Assembly (NCBI RefSeq): GCF_010820555.1
Contig: NZ_JAAIKD010000005.1
Location: 124,001 to 188,000, forward strand
Direction of reading: 5' to 3'
Source of the DNA: Psychroflexus aurantiacus
GTDB taxonomy: Bacteria; Bacteroidota; Bacteroidia; Flavobacteriales; Flavobacteriaceae
DNA length: 64,000 nt
Part shown: piece after piece, positions 54,189 to 63,644 of the stretch
How the letters are laid out: every line of letters starts with the position of its first letter
Position numbering within the stretch: the first letter of the stretch is position 1
The notes under the pieces: model-generated
What the model saw: the letters and a program-made list of their open reading frames with translations, nothing else
Database searches by the model: none
What the model was told of the DNA's origin: nothing
Position numbers and translations under genes: made by a program

Positions 54189-56292
54189 TTTCTGATTTTT
54201 TTATGCCAGAGAGTGCCGCTTGAATCTTACGGTTCAGGTCTTCGGGTTTGAAAGGCTTTGACAGATAATCTGACATACCATGCTGGATGCATTTGGTCTT
54301 TTCCTGGCCTAAAGAATGGGCAGTCATCGCAATGATAGGGAGGTCTAACTCTAAGTCTTTTCGGATGACAGAAGTGGCCTGATAACCATCCATTTTGGGC
54401 ATTTGCAAATCCATTAAAATCAAATCTGCCTCGTTATGCTTTAACCATTCCACGCCTTCTTCTCCATTGGAAACAATGGTTAATTCATGACCTAAGTCAG
54501 TAAGGATTTTCTGTCCCAGTTTCTGATTCAGTAAGTTGTCTTCAAACATTAATATTCTGCCCGCAAGAAACTCTTGTTTCTGATTTACTTCTTGCTTATC
54601 GTCTTCTAATTCGTGTTCTATTTTAAAAGGAATAGAAACTGAAAAGAGGGAACCTTCACCCAATTTGCTTTTTATGCTCAAATCTCCTTTGAAATTTTCT
54701 GTCAGTAATTTTACGATATTAAGACCCAGGCCTGTGCCACCGTACTTACGTGTCGTATCCGTGTCTGCCTGGGTAAAGCGTTCATAAATCATTTTTTGTT
54801 TCTGTTTAGGAATACCTATACCACTATCCTGTACGCGTATGTTTAAGGTGCAATTCTCCTCATCCAGTAGTTTTGCAGAGGCAGAAATTTTTACAAAACC
54901 TTCAGACGTAAATTTTATAGCATTACTCACCAGATTGATGATGATTTGACTTAGGCGAAATTCGTCTCCTGAAAGCATTTTGGGTATCTTTTTATCTATA
55001 TTACTTTCCAAAAGAATATTTTTCTCTTCAGCTTTCTCCCGAAGCATTTTCTCCACAGATTTTATGACATGAGCCGGACTAAACGGGTTATTTTCCAATG
55101 CAAATTCACAGGATTCAATCTTTGATAAGTCGAGTATGTCGTTTACAATACTTAGCAGGTTTTTGCCTGCCTGTAAAATGGTGTTGACATGATCGGTTTG
55201 GGCATCGTTGAGCTTTTCATTTTTAAGGATATCTGAAAATCCGATGATGGCATTTAAGGGCGTTCGGATTTCATGGCTCATATTGGACAGGAACTTATCG
55301 TTAGCCTCCAGGGCTTTTTCTGCTACGAGTTTCGATTTTTCCAGGTCTTTCTGATATTGCACCTCATTGGTGATATCATGGGATATATTTAAAATACTTA
55401 CCAGCTTGCCCTGCTCATCAAATATGGGGTTGTAATTGGCTTCAATCCATTTCTTATTGCCATTTTTTGTGATTCTAATGAATTTTCCCCGGTGGTAAAC
55501 CCCTTGACGCAATTTTTCCCAGTATTTCTCGTGGGTTTCTTTCAACTCATCCTTTGAAATTAGGAGACTGTGGTCCTGCCCAATCAGCTCTTTTGGCTGA
55601 TAGCCCATCATCTTACAAAAAAGTTTATTTGCAGACAAAATTTTGCCGTTTAAATCAAATTTGATGGTAGCATTTGCCTTGTCTATCGATTTCTGAAGTA
55701 AATTGGCTTCGAGTTCTTTACTGGTTAACTTATCTTTTGTCTCCTGAAATCGCTCCCCAAGCAAATGTTCCACTTCTCTTTTTAAGTTGGTATTCAACTT
55801 TCTCATTTCCAGCTGAGTCATCACCTGTTTGGCGATGGTTCTCAGGGCTTTTTTTTGCTCAGCATTCAATTTGCCAGGCTTTGTATCAATAACGCATAAA
55901 GCACCCACATGATATCCTTCTGCTGTACTTAATGGCATCCCGGCATAAAAACGGAAATTAGGATCTTCTCTAATTAACGGATTAAACTTGAAGATGTCGT
56001 TTTTTGCAAGATTTTGTATCTCTAAAATATCATCCTGAAGTATAGTATATTGACAAACGCTGTCTTCTCGAGGTCGAGAACCTCTTGGCATACCCACAGC
56101 AGATTTCTCATACTGTCGCTCTTCATCTATAAAATTGATAAGACCAATAGGTGTTCCGCAAATATAGCTTGCAAGTTTTGCCAGTTCATCCAAATTCTTT
56201 TCCTGACCAGATTCAAGGATGTTGTAACTCCTCAGGGCTTTAAGACGATCAACTTCATTGGAGGGAAGCGGAGCTTTCGGGAATAAATTCAT
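54181..56292 (-). CDS. Hybrid sensor kinase: GAF-PAS-HisKA-HATPase-receiver
   Basis: A 703-residue cytoplasmic hybrid kinase with no membrane helix. A GAF domain (about 20-165, ending PGKLNAEQKKALRTIAKQV) is followed by a helix, a PAS domain (about 200-320, FDLNGKILSANKLFCKMMGY), the phospho-His near 340 in SNMSHEIRTPLNAI, an ATPase domain (NLVSNAIKFT, VQDSGIGIP, YGGTGLGLNIV) and a receiver domain with the Asp near 626 in ILMDLQMPKMDGYQAT. It is the first gene of a pair with the HPt protein. Its convergent position after the polysaccharide operon suggests, but does not show, a link. Confidence 0.94.
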   Translation of the reverse strand: MNLFPKAPLPSNEVDRLKALRSYNILESGQEKNLDELAKLASYICGTPIGLINFIDEERQYEKSAVGMPRGSRPREDSVCQYTILQDDILEIQNLAKNDIFKFNPLIREDPNFRFYAGMPLSTAEGYHVGALCVIDTKPGKLNAEQKKALRTIAKQVMTQLEMRKLNTNLKREVEHLLGERFQETKDKLTSKELEANLLQKSIDKANATIKFDLNGKILSANKLFCKMMGYQPKELIGQDHSLLISKDELKETHEKYWEKLRQGVYHRGKFIRITKNGNKKWIEANYNPIFDEQGKLVSILNISHDITNEVQYQKDLEKSKLVAEKALEANDKFLSNMSHEIRTPLNAIIGFSDILKNEKLNDAQTDHVNTILQAGKNLLSIVNDILDLSKIESCEFALENNPFSPAHVIKSVEKMLREKAEEKNILLESNIDKKIPKMLSGDEFRLSQIIINLVSNAIKFTSEGFVKISASAKLLDEENCTLNIRVQDSGIGIPKQKQKMIYERFTQADTDTTRKYGGTGLGLNIVKLLTENFKGDLSIKSKLGEGSLFSVSIPFKIEHELEDDKQEVNQKQEFLAGRILMFEDNLLNQKLGQKILTDLGHELTIVSNGEEGVEWLKHNEADLILMDLQMPKMDGYQATSVIRKDLELDLPIIAMTAHSLGQEKTKCIQHGMSDYLSKPFKPEDLNRKIQAALSGIKKSESV

Positions 56293-56812
56293 AGTTTAAA
56301 ATACCAGTATTTCTTGACTTCAAAAAAATCGATTAAATATAGAAAAAAATAGTTTACAAGCAGAGGGAATTAAAAAATATGTTGAAGATTTTAAGTGGGT
56401 TAAGCTATTGGTCTTTAGATTAATACAGGTGAAATTAGAGTTTCGGTTTAGTTATAGAGGACCCCGGTTTACAATTAATGCCCGGCTTTCATTTAGGTTG
56501 CTTCCTTAAATAAATACGTTCAATTTTAAAATGCCTTGTTTTCCACTGGCCTTTTTTGAATTTAATTTGAATACCAGCCTTTTATTCAGCAGAGGGAATG
56601 GTGCTTTGCAAGCAAGTGGATGATTCTAAACAAATCTATTTTTCTGTCTTCAAAATAATGAATAGTTCGCTTTTGTCTTGATGAGAAAACCAGCAGTAAG
56701 TTTATGATCAGGGATTGAGTTTGCAGATTTAAACCGGATACTAAAATATTTTCTTCATAAAAAAACCTTAATTTTAAAAATTAATTACTACATTAGAAAT
56801 TATAATAAGTAT
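56293..56812. other. Intergenic region, AT-rich, no gene seen
   Basis: 520 bases between the divergent hybrid kinase and amidase genes. TATATTTA on the minus strand (56341-56334) with TTG 15 bases before it may be a weak kinase promoter. AGCAGAGGGAAT occurs twice (56359-56370 and 56588-56599). I found no coding frame, and no TAnnTTTG match for the amidase. Confidence 0.55.
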
Positions 56813-57421
56813 GTGTGTATGAGATTGTTTTGCTTTTTGTTCATAATGTGTGTAGGATTCAATTTTGCAGCTGCAGACCCTACAAATCCAAATAAGACTA
56901 AAATTAAAGTGGTTGTTGACGCTGGTCATGGCGGCATGGATTCTGGTGCACAAAGTGATTCGGTTTTAGAGAAGCAAATTGTGGCTGATGTTTCTTCTCA
57001 GCTCAAAGCGCTTTGTAATGATAATAATATCGAAGTGATCCTTTTGAGAACCGAAGATAAATTCATGTCCCTTGAGGATAGAGTCTCCAAAATAAAAGCG
57101 CTTTCTCCGGATTTAGTGATTTCTCTTCACGCCAATTATTCTGAGAACAGAGAACGCAATGGCGTCGAAGTTTTTGTTGCTGAGAATGATTTCACGGTAA
57201 AGTCTTCCTATTTTGGGACCAAAATCCTGGAATCGTTCAAGCGTAAAGATTTTAAAACTTCGGCCTTAAGGTCAGCGAACTTTTTCCTTTTAAAAAATCT
57301 GGATTGTCCGGCAGTAAGCATCGAGCTTGGCTTTTTATCCAATGCTGAAGATATGAAATACCTCAATTCTGAATTTGGACAAAAATTCATTGCTAAACAA
57401 ATCGTTTCTTCTTTAGATTAA
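56813..57421 (+). CDS. N-acetylmuramoyl-L-alanine amidase (Amidase_3)
   Basis: A zinc enzyme that cuts the bond between muramic acid and the stem peptide of peptidoglycan. The 202-residue protein has a signal peptide (LFCFLFIMCVGFNFAAA) and a single Amidase_3 domain with zinc ligands in VDAGHGGMDSG, LEKQIV (Glu) and ISLHAN, and the catalytic Glu in SIELGFLSNAEDM. There is no cell-wall-binding or LysM domain. The second methionine (residue 3) is an alternative start. It probably acts in the periplasm in cell separation or recycling. Confidence 0.94.
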   Translation: MCMRLFCFLFIMCVGFNFAAADPTNPNKTKIKVVVDAGHGGMDSGAQSDSVLEKQIVADVSSQLKALCNDNNIEVILLRTEDKFMSLEDRVSKIKALSPDLVISLHANYSENRERNGVEVFVAENDFTVKSSYFGTKILESFKRKDFKTSALRSANFFLLKNLDCPAVSIELGFLSNAEDMKYLNSEFGQKFIAKQIVSSLD

Positions 57422-57447
57422 TCGACTAACAAAAGCCTGTATTCCAT

Positions 57448-57455
57448 TACTTTTG
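57448..57455 (+). promoter_or_regulatory. Putative -7 element before the BaiN-type flavoprotein
   Basis: TACTTTTG followed by C matches TAnnTTTG and lies only five bases before the ATG. If used, the mRNA would be nearly leaderless. No -33 TTTG is present. Confidence 0.38.
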
Positions 57456-57459
57456 CCTT

Positions 57460-58725
57460 ATGAAAGTATTAGAAAGAGAGGTGGTTATTATTGGTGGAGG
57501 AGCAGCAGGTTTCTTTGCAGGCATTAATCTTGCAGCATTTAATTCCGAAGTAAATGTCCTTATCCTCGAAAAGAGCAAGCAGGTGTTAAGCAAAGTTAAA
57601 ATTTCTGGTGGTGGACGTTGCAATGTTACTCATGCCGAATTTGACCCCATGGCTTTAGCTAAAAATTATCCTCGGGGACACAAAGAGCTTTTGGGTCCCT
57701 TTCATCAATTTATGACGGGTGACATGTTTGCCTGGCTGGAAGAACGCGGCGTTGAGCTTAAAGTTGAAAACGACCAGCGTGTATTCCCGGTTTCAGATTC
57801 CTCACAAACCATCATCGATTGCTTTGAAGCTGAGGCCAGTAGAGTGGGCGTTGAGGTCAGAATCAAAGCAGGAGTTGATGAGATTTATAAGCGGGAAGGC
57901 CAAGACTTTTCCTGGGAGCTCAAGGGTAACGAAGTTCATGTTTTTGCTAAAACCTTAATTTTCGCTTCCGGCAGTAGTCCGAAATTATGGCGTCTTATTC
58001 AGTCACTTGGACACCGGGTTATAGAACCGGTCCCGTCATTATTTACTTTCAACGTAAAAGACAAGCGCATAGAAGGTCTTTCAGGAATCAGCCTGGAAGC
58101 TGAAGTGCAAGTGTTTACAACCAAAGACAGAGGGGTGTCTAAGCAGAAGCTTAAAAGTCTGCATTCTTCCGGCCCGATTTTGATCACGCACTGGGGGTTG
58201 AGCGGTCCCTGCATCTTAAAGCTTTCGGCCTGGGGAGCCCGTGTTTTTCATGAGCTGAATCATCAGTTTCAAATGCGGGTAAACTGGCTTCCCCATCATC
58301 ATGTGGAATCTCTTCAGTCTCTGATGGAAACCTTGAAAACAGCGCATCCTAAACAGTTGATATACTCAAACCCAATAGAAGCTTTGCCCAAACGCTTATG
58401 GCAGAGCCTTTTGGATCATGTCGCTATTGATTCGCACCTGAACTGGTCGAACATCAGTAAAACACAAATTCATGCGTTAGCGGTAGAAATTTGTGCCGGA
58501 GAGTTTCACGTCAATGGGAAGAGCACCTTCAAAGATGAATTCGTCACTTCAGGGGGGGTAGATCTTAGGGAAATCGATTTTAAAACCTTCGGCAGTAAAC
58601 TTCATGATAACCTGTATTTTGTTGGGGAGGTTTTAGATATTGATGCCGTGACGGGGGGATTCAATTTTCAAAATGCCTGGACAGGGGCCTACATTTGTGC
58701 AAAGCACTTGAGTAAGTCTTTGTAA
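57460..58725 (+). CDS. BaiN/HI0933-type flavoprotein
   Basis: A 421-residue FAD/NAD(P)-dependent oxidoreductase of the HI0933-like family (also labelled BaiN or YhiN). The N-terminal FAD motif is VVIIGGGAAGFFAGINLA, with GGGRCNVTH after it, and the C-terminal GEVLDIDAVTGGFNFQNAW is the second FAD signature. The middle domain is the usual beta-rich insertion. The physiological substrate is unknown for most members. It stands alone, 38 bases after the amidase gene. Confidence 0.92.
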   Translation: MKVLEREVVIIGGGAAGFFAGINLAAFNSEVNVLILEKSKQVLSKVKISGGGRCNVTHAEFDPMALAKNYPRGHKELLGPFHQFMTGDMFAWLEERGVELKVENDQRVFPVSDSSQTIIDCFEAEASRVGVEVRIKAGVDEIYKREGQDFSWELKGNEVHVFAKTLIFASGSSPKLWRLIQSLGHRVIEPVPSLFTFNVKDKRIEGLSGISLEAEVQVFTTKDRGVSKQKLKSLHSSGPILITHWGLSGPCILKLSAWGARVFHELNHQFQMRVNWLPHHHVESLQSLMETLKTAHPKQLIYSNPIEALPKRLWQSLLDHVAIDSHLNWSNISKTQIHALAVEICAGEFHVNGKSTFKDEFVTSGGVDLREIDFKTFGSKLHDNLYFVGEVLDIDAVTGGFNFQNAWTGAYICAKHLSKSL

Positions 58726-58803
58726 TGTTAAACTTCTGTTTAGTCTATAGCTATCACTCTTATTTCTGTTAAATTGATAATTCTAATTTAAAAACCTAAC
58801 ATA

Positions 58804-59388
58804 ATGAAAAAGAAAATATTTATTTGCGGCGCATTGTCAATGACCTTATTAAGCACGAGTTGCCTGGGGTCGTTCAGTGCCTTTAATTCGTTAAGAGACT
58901 GGAATGACGGGTTAACAAGCAGTAAGTTCATGGATAACTTAGTTTTTTGGGCCTTAAACATTGTTCCGGTTTATGGACTTTTTATGACAGGTGATGTTTT
59001 GTTTTTTAATGTCTTGGAATTTTGGACCGGAAACAATCCTATAGCCATGGCAGAAGGTGAAACAGAAACTCAATATGCCACAATAGACGGTAAAGATGTG
59101 AAAATGACAGCTACAAAAAATCATTTTAACATTGAAATTCTCTCTGGTGAAAACAAAGGTCAAACTCTAGAAATGGTATATACTCCGGAAAACAAAACCT
59201 GGAATGCTTTGGATGAAAACGGAGAATTCATCAAACTTGCCTCCATGAAAGATGGATTTTATATGGTGTATACGCCAGAAGGTGATGTTATCCAACTGGA
59301 TCCGGCAGCATCAAAAGCACAAAATATGGCTATTTTACAAGGTAAAGTAGCAGATTATGAAGCGTCTATGTGGGCAAAAGCAAACTAA
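58804..59388 (+). CDS. DUF3332 family lipoprotein
   Basis: A 194-residue protein with a lipoprotein signal (SMTLLSTSCLGSF; lipid attachment at the Cys near residue 20). The conserved FNSLRDWNDG stretch is followed by a hydrophobic segment (NLVFWALNIVPVYGLFM), typical of DUF3332. The C-terminal half is a small beta-rich domain (ATIDGKDVKMTATKNHFNI). Function is unknown; the hydrophobic hairpin suggests a membrane association beyond the lipid anchor. A terminator follows. Confidence 0.87.
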   Translation: MKKKIFICGALSMTLLSTSCLGSFSAFNSLRDWNDGLTSSKFMDNLVFWALNIVPVYGLFMTGDVLFFNVLEFWTGNNPIAMAEGETETQYATIDGKDVKMTATKNHFNIEILSGENKGQTLEMVYTPENKTWNALDENGEFIKLASMKDGFYMVYTPEGDVIQLDPAASKAQNMAILQGKVADYEASMWAKAN

Positions 59389-59414
59389 AACGCTTGTTAC
59401 ATATTTAAAATAGT

Positions 59415-59441
59415 AAACCACCTGAAACCAGGTGGTTTTTT
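59415..59441 (+). terminator. Rho-independent terminator after the DUF3332 gene
   Basis: AAACCACCTG and CAGGTGGTTT form a perfect 10-bp stem around AAAC, followed by a T-run. Confidence 0.87.
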
Positions 59442-59519
59442 CATTAAAGAAAATTAACACATGTTAGTTTATTTTTAAATAATTTTTTAGGTATGTTGCT
59501 TAAAATTTTACTTTAACAT

Positions 59520-62114
59520 ATGAAATCAAAATTACTTCTGTGTCTGTTGGCGTTTGTGTCCTTTTCATCCATACATGCACAAACAGAAATCAAACTGATA
59601 AAAGCTTACGTGGAGCAGGAACAAGCAATGAAAAAGATTTCTTCCGATGATTTTTCAGGTCTGAAACTCAATTCTGAGCATTTTTCTCAAAGCACAAAGC
59701 TGAATCACATCTATATTCAGCAGACCTATCGTGGGATTCCTGTCTTTAATGCTATAGGTAACTTTGCGGTTTTTAGAGATGAAGTCCGCTATGCCAACTA
59801 CGATTTTGTAACTAACCTGGCTTCTAAAATTACCACTCAGAATTCAACATTGACTCCAGAGGAAGTTTTACAAGCTGCCGCTACTCAACTTGGCATTGCT
59901 ACACCCACACGGGTTTCTGTCATAAAAGCCAACTCTGAAAACGATCTGGTTTTTTCGAATTCAGGAATTTCTATGGATCCAATTCCAATGAAGCTTGTCT
60001 TTTACAAGGCAGATCAGGAGAGTCTGAAATTAGCTTGGGATTTATCGATTCACCTTCCTGATGGGTCTCACTGGTGGAGTATGAGAGTAGACGCTCAGAA
60101 TGGTCAAATACTAGAAAAAAACGACTGGATTGTTCATTGTGAATTCGATCATTCTTCCTTGCTGGGTAGAACGTCTGGACCCTTATCTGCTTCAAAACGC
60201 AAACCTGAGCAGGTTTCATCGGTTGTGGAAGGCCCCACTTACAATGTGTTTCCTTATCCTGTGGAATCGCCGAATCATGGGCCAAGGCAACAGGTTACAA
60301 ATCCGGCAGATCCCGATTTTTCTCCTTTTGGCTGGCATGATACCGACGCTGTTGAAGGTGCTGAATTTACAATCACAAGAGGTAATAATGTCTATGCCTA
60401 CGAGGATAGAGCCAGTGCCAATATAGCAGGCTATTCGCCTGATGGTGGTGCCACATTGAATTTTGATCATGCTTTAGATCTCAATCAGCCGCCAGCATTT
60501 AATTTAGATGCAGCCATCACTAATTTGTTCTACTGGAATAATATAGTACATGATATGTGGGCTCACTATGGATTTGATGAGCGGTCTGGAAATTTTCAGC
60601 AAATCAATTATACCGGAAGCGGTTTAGGCGATGATTATGTAAGGGCAGAAGCTCAGGATGGTGATGGATTAAATAACGCAAATTTTGGAACACCTCCAGA
60701 TGGAGCGCGTCCCCGTATGCAGATGTTTTTGTGGTCGCCTTCAGGTCCTTTGGAGGAGCCTTTAACCATCGGAGCCCCGGAAACCCTGGCGGGAAGCTAC
60801 GACGGAGTTGCTGCGGCATTTGGTGCTAAACTTCCCACTAAAAAAATAAGTGCTGAATTTGCTCTGGCTCTGGATAGCGAACTTAGCCTCGAGCTCTTAG
60901 ATGCCTGCGAAGATTTAACCAATGCTGCCGAATTGGATCAAAAAATTGTTATCATCAAAAGAGGGAACTGCACCTTTGTAAGTAAAATTGAAAAAGCCCA
61001 GGCCGCGGGCGCACTGGCTGTTATAATGGTCAATAACACAGCGGGAGACCCAATCATAATGGGTGGTGAAGACACAGGCATTACCATCCCTTCTATTATG
61101 GTGAGTCAGGCAAATGGAGAAGCCATCATCCAGGCTCTTCAAAATGAAGAAAGTGTAACAGGGGCATTAGAAAATAAAGGACCTTACGAGGTTGATGGTG
61201 ATTTCGACAATGGCATTATTGCGCATGAATACGCTCATGGGATATCCAACCGTTTAACAGGAGGTCCTTCTGCAGCCGACTGTTTGGGAAACAAAGAACA
61301 AATGGGTGAAGGCTGGAGTGACTGGGTGGGTCTTATGATGACTATTTCTGAAGGTGATTTGGCAACGCAGGGGCGAGGTATTGGTACTTTTGCCACGTCT
61401 CAGCCTGTTGATGGCAGGGGGATTAGGCCTTTTCAATACTCTACAGATTCATCTATCAATCCTGCGACTTATGCTTTGACCAATAATCTTGAGTTAAGCG
61501 AACCTCATGGAATCGGTTTTGTGTGGGCGACCATGTTATGGGATTTGAACTGGGCACTTATAGAGCGCTATGGATTCGACTCCAATCTCTATACGGGAAC
61601 AGGAGGAAATAACATCGCTATGCAACTGGTTATAGACGGGATGAAGCTACAAGCCTGTAGTCCTGGTTTTATCGATGGACGGGATGCCATACTGGAAGCT
61701 GATGAATTTGCCAATTCAGGCGCAAATCAATGTTTGATCTGGGAAGTATTCGCGAAACGCGGTCTTGGCTGGAGTGCGAAGCAAGGAGATACAGATAATA
61801 GAGAAGATCAGGAAGAAGCTTTTAATATGCCTCCAAGTGATATTTTAAACTGTTCTTTATCCAATGATAGCTTTGAATTTGATAAGTTTGGAATCTCTCC
61901 AAATCCTGCTAAAGAAAGCTTTAAACTGCATTTGGTAAACACAGACTTGTCAAATGCTAAAGTTGATATTTATGATATGAACGGAAGACTGGTCATTTCT
62001 AAAGTTTCAGATTACAACCAAAGGGTAAACACTCAGGGTCTAACTTCCGGAATGTATATCGTAGTGGTAGCGTCTGAAAACAAAACCTACACTAAAAAAT
62101 TAATCGTTCAGTAA
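59520..62114 (+). CDS. Secreted M36 (fungalysin-type) metalloprotease with PA domain and type IX sorting tail
   Basis: An 864-residue exported zinc protease. A signal peptide (LLLCLLAFVSFSSIHA) and an FTP-type propeptide (about 25-215) precede the M36 domain. The zinc motif is HEYAH at residues 569-573 with a third ligand in MGEGWSDWVG (Glu598). A protease-associated (PA) domain (about 440-550, KIVIIKRGNCTFVSKIEKA) is inserted before the zinc motif, as in related flavobacterial enzymes. The tail (ISPNPAKESFKLHL ... DMNGRLV ... LTSGMYIVVV ... KKLIVQ) is a type A sorting signal for type IX secretion. It shares this export route with the S8 protease at 39024. Confidence 0.94.
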   Translation: MKSKLLLCLLAFVSFSSIHAQTEIKLIKAYVEQEQAMKKISSDDFSGLKLNSEHFSQSTKLNHIYIQQTYRGIPVFNAIGNFAVFRDEVRYANYDFVTNLASKITTQNSTLTPEEVLQAAATQLGIATPTRVSVIKANSENDLVFSNSGISMDPIPMKLVFYKADQESLKLAWDLSIHLPDGSHWWSMRVDAQNGQILEKNDWIVHCEFDHSSLLGRTSGPLSASKRKPEQVSSVVEGPTYNVFPYPVESPNHGPRQQVTNPADPDFSPFGWHDTDAVEGAEFTITRGNNVYAYEDRASANIAGYSPDGGATLNFDHALDLNQPPAFNLDAAITNLFYWNNIVHDMWAHYGFDERSGNFQQINYTGSGLGDDYVRAEAQDGDGLNNANFGTPPDGARPRMQMFLWSPSGPLEEPLTIGAPETLAGSYDGVAAAFGAKLPTKKISAEFALALDSELSLELLDACEDLTNAAELDQKIVIIKRGNCTFVSKIEKAQAAGALAVIMVNNTAGDPIIMGGEDTGITIPSIMVSQANGEAIIQALQNEESVTGALENKGPYEVDGDFDNGIIAHEYAHGISNRLTGGPSAADCLGNKEQMGEGWSDWVGLMMTISEGDLATQGRGIGTFATSQPVDGRGIRPFQYSTDSSINPATYALTNNLELSEPHGIGFVWATMLWDLNWALIERYGFDSNLYTGTGGNNIAMQLVIDGMKLQACSPGFIDGRDAILEADEFANSGANQCLIWEVFAKRGLGWSAKQGDTDNREDQEEAFNMPPSDILNCSLSNDSFEFDKFGISPNPAKESFKLHLVNTDLSNAKVDIYDMNGRLVISKVSDYNQRVNTQGLTSGMYIVVVASENKTYTKKLIVQ

Positions 62115-62138
62115 AAAAAAGAATCCTCTGAGAATCCG

Positions 62139-62167
62139 GACCGAAATCATCTGATTTCGGTCTTTTT
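62139..62167 (+). terminator. Rho-independent terminator after the M36 protease
   Basis: GACCGAAATC pairs with GATTTCGGTC (10 bp, loop ATCT) and is followed by TTTTT. Confidence 0.87.
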
Positions 62168-62183
62168 GATTTAGCTACCTTTG
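62155..62183 (+). promoter_or_regulatory. Putative promoter of the ABC ATPase gene
   Basis: TACCTTTG (62176-62183) matches TAnnTTTG, with TTTC 17 bases upstream (62155-62158), one mismatch from TTTG. The -33 part overlaps the 3' arm of the preceding terminator. Confidence 0.45.
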
Positions 62184-62200
62184 TTTTAAAACACAAACTT

Positions 62201-63169
62201 ATGCTCAAGGTCAATCATATCGCTTATTTTCATAGAAAAGACACGGGCATTTCAGATATCAGTTTTGAACTGAAGCAAGGAGATCATTTGGCTTTAATCG
62301 GGGAAAGTGGCTGTGGAAAAAGCACACTCATCAAGGCTTTGTTCGGACTCTATGATTTACAAAAAGGTTCCATTCACTGGAATGGTGAAGAAATCCAGGG
62401 ACCGGCATTTCATCTTATCCCTGGGTTCCCTAAATTCAAACACTTATCTCAGGAATTTGATTTGATGCCTTTCACCACTTCAGAAGAGAATATTCAGAAG
62501 TTTTTGTCGAGAGAAACTCCAGATCAAAACAAGAAACGGAGCGATGAACTCATCGCCTTATTTGATCTGGAAGGAGTGAAAGACCAAAAGGTAAAAACCT
62601 TAAGCGGAGGTCAGAAACAAAGGGTGGCGATAGCTCAGGCTTTGGCTAAACCACCGCAACTAATCTTACTGGATGAGCCCTTTAGCCATATCGATCAGTT
62701 TTTGAAACACAGGCTAAGACGCCGTCTGTTTCAATTTCTTAAAAAGGAAAAAATCACCTGTGTGTTTGCCACGCATGATGCAGAAGACGTCCTGCCATTT
62801 TCAGATTATACGATGATTTTAAAGGGTGGTAAGTCCATAGACTTTAGGCCGACTTCTCAGGTGTATAAGCAGCCTAAAAATGTCTATTGCGCTTCGCTTT
62901 TTGGAGATGTCAATAGTTTAGAAACAACAGAATTCGGACTGGATGCCCAGCAGGAGAAGGTATTGGTTTATCCCCATGAAATTGATATTGAAGAACATTC
63001 CAAATTCAAAGGCATCATTAAATCAAGTTATTTTAAAGGCGCTCATTATCTTGTGGAAATACACCATAAGTCCAGATCGATTTTTGCAATTTCTAAAAAG
63101 GATCACAAGCCAGGAAGTGAAGTTTCTTTTGGATTGGCTTCAGAAAAAATAAGGAAACGGCTTAATTGA
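62201..63169 (+). CDS. ABC transporter ATP-binding protein, no adjacent permease
   Basis: A 322-residue ABC ATPase. Walker A is GESGCGKST, the signature LSGGQKQRVAIAQAL, Walker B LILLDEPFSH and the switch His in FATHDAED. The C-terminal extension (about 235-322) resembles the regulatory/TOBE region of importer ATPases for polyamines, sulphate or iron. No permease or binding protein gene is next to it, so partner and substrate are unknown. Its last eight bases overlap the convergent lipoprotein gene. Confidence 0.9.
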   Translation: MLKVNHIAYFHRKDTGISDISFELKQGDHLALIGESGCGKSTLIKALFGLYDLQKGSIHWNGEEIQGPAFHLIPGFPKFKHLSQEFDLMPFTTSEENIQKFLSRETPDQNKKRSDELIALFDLEGVKDQKVKTLSGGQKQRVAIAQALAKPPQLILLDEPFSHIDQFLKHRLRRRLFQFLKKEKITCVFATHDAEDVLPFSDYTMILKGGKSIDFRPTSQVYKQPKNVYCASLFGDVNSLETTEFGLDAQQEKVLVYPHEIDIEEHSKFKGIIKSSYFKGAHYLVEIHHKSRSIFAISKKDHKPGSEVSFGLASEKIRKRLN

Positions 63170-63587
63170 AAATCCGGAGTACTCCGCCACTTTCGGTTAC
63201 CCGGTAGGCAAACAGTGGATACCTTAAGTTTTCTGTCAAAGCTTGTCCGGTAATCAGACTGTAACTATGAGGTGAGTTATCGCAGTTAGATTCGGCATTA
63301 AGTCCATCTATCATAAGCCTGGAACACTCCATTGGAATCAGGTTAGGATCTGCCGCATCCCAGGCCAGAAAGCTGCTGCCGGAATTTACGATAATGAGAC
63401 CCAGATTCCCCTGCTCTGGAATGTAAACCGAATTCCCTGTAAAGTTGAGATTGTTAAACTGTGGAAGGCTTAAGTTGACCTCATAATTCACATTGATGTT
63501 GAGTAAATTAGGATTCCTCCTCAGGTTCTCATCGGTTTCACAGCCAATTAAGAAAGATAGACCGATAAGAAAAAAAATGGCTTTCAT
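63162..63587 (-). CDS. Rieske-like lipoprotein without cluster ligands
   Basis: A 141-residue lipoprotein (FFLIGLSFLIGCETD; lipidated Cys near residue 16). The body resembles a small Rieske fold: SSFLAWDAADPN stands where the first CxH loop would be, CDNSPHSYSLITGQAL where the second CxxH loop would be, and LRYPLFAYRVTES matches the closing strands. The usual Cys and His cluster ligands are not preserved, so iron-sulphur binding is doubtful. Similar proteins sit beside greA in other flavobacteria, as far as I recall. The stop overlaps the convergent ABC gene. Confidence 0.72.
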   Translation of the reverse strand: MKAIFFLIGLSFLIGCETDENLRRNPNLLNINVNYEVNLSLPQFNNLNFTGNSVYIPEQGNLGLIIVNSGSSFLAWDAADPNLIPMECSRLMIDGLNAESNCDNSPHSYSLITGQALTENLRYPLFAYRVTESGGVLRIFN

Positions 63588-63620
63588 ATTAAATTTTAGA
63601 TGTTAATGACTTTACAGCTA

Positions 63621-63628
63621 CAAAAATA
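63621..63628 (-). promoter_or_regulatory. Putative -7 element of the Rieske-like lipoprotein gene
   Basis: On the minus strand TATTTTTG (63628-63621) matches TAnnTTTG. It lies directly beside the greA -7 element on the other strand, so the two divergent promoters overlap. The -33 match is poor. Confidence 0.4.
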
Positions 63629-63629
63629 T

Positions 63630-63637
63630 TATATTTG
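63630..63637 (+). promoter_or_regulatory. -7 element of greA
   Basis: TATATTTG followed by C is a full match to the -7 consensus. TTTA 15 bases upstream (63611-63614) is a partial -33. The predicted start is near 63644, just before a terminator-like hairpin. Confidence 0.58.
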
Positions 63638-63644
63638 CTTTATA

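Noticed and set aside
56359-56599. 12-bp direct repeat AGCAGAGGGAAT flanking 217 bases, as a mobile element scar
   Set aside because: There are no terminal inverted repeats and no transposase remnant. The repeat may be chance.
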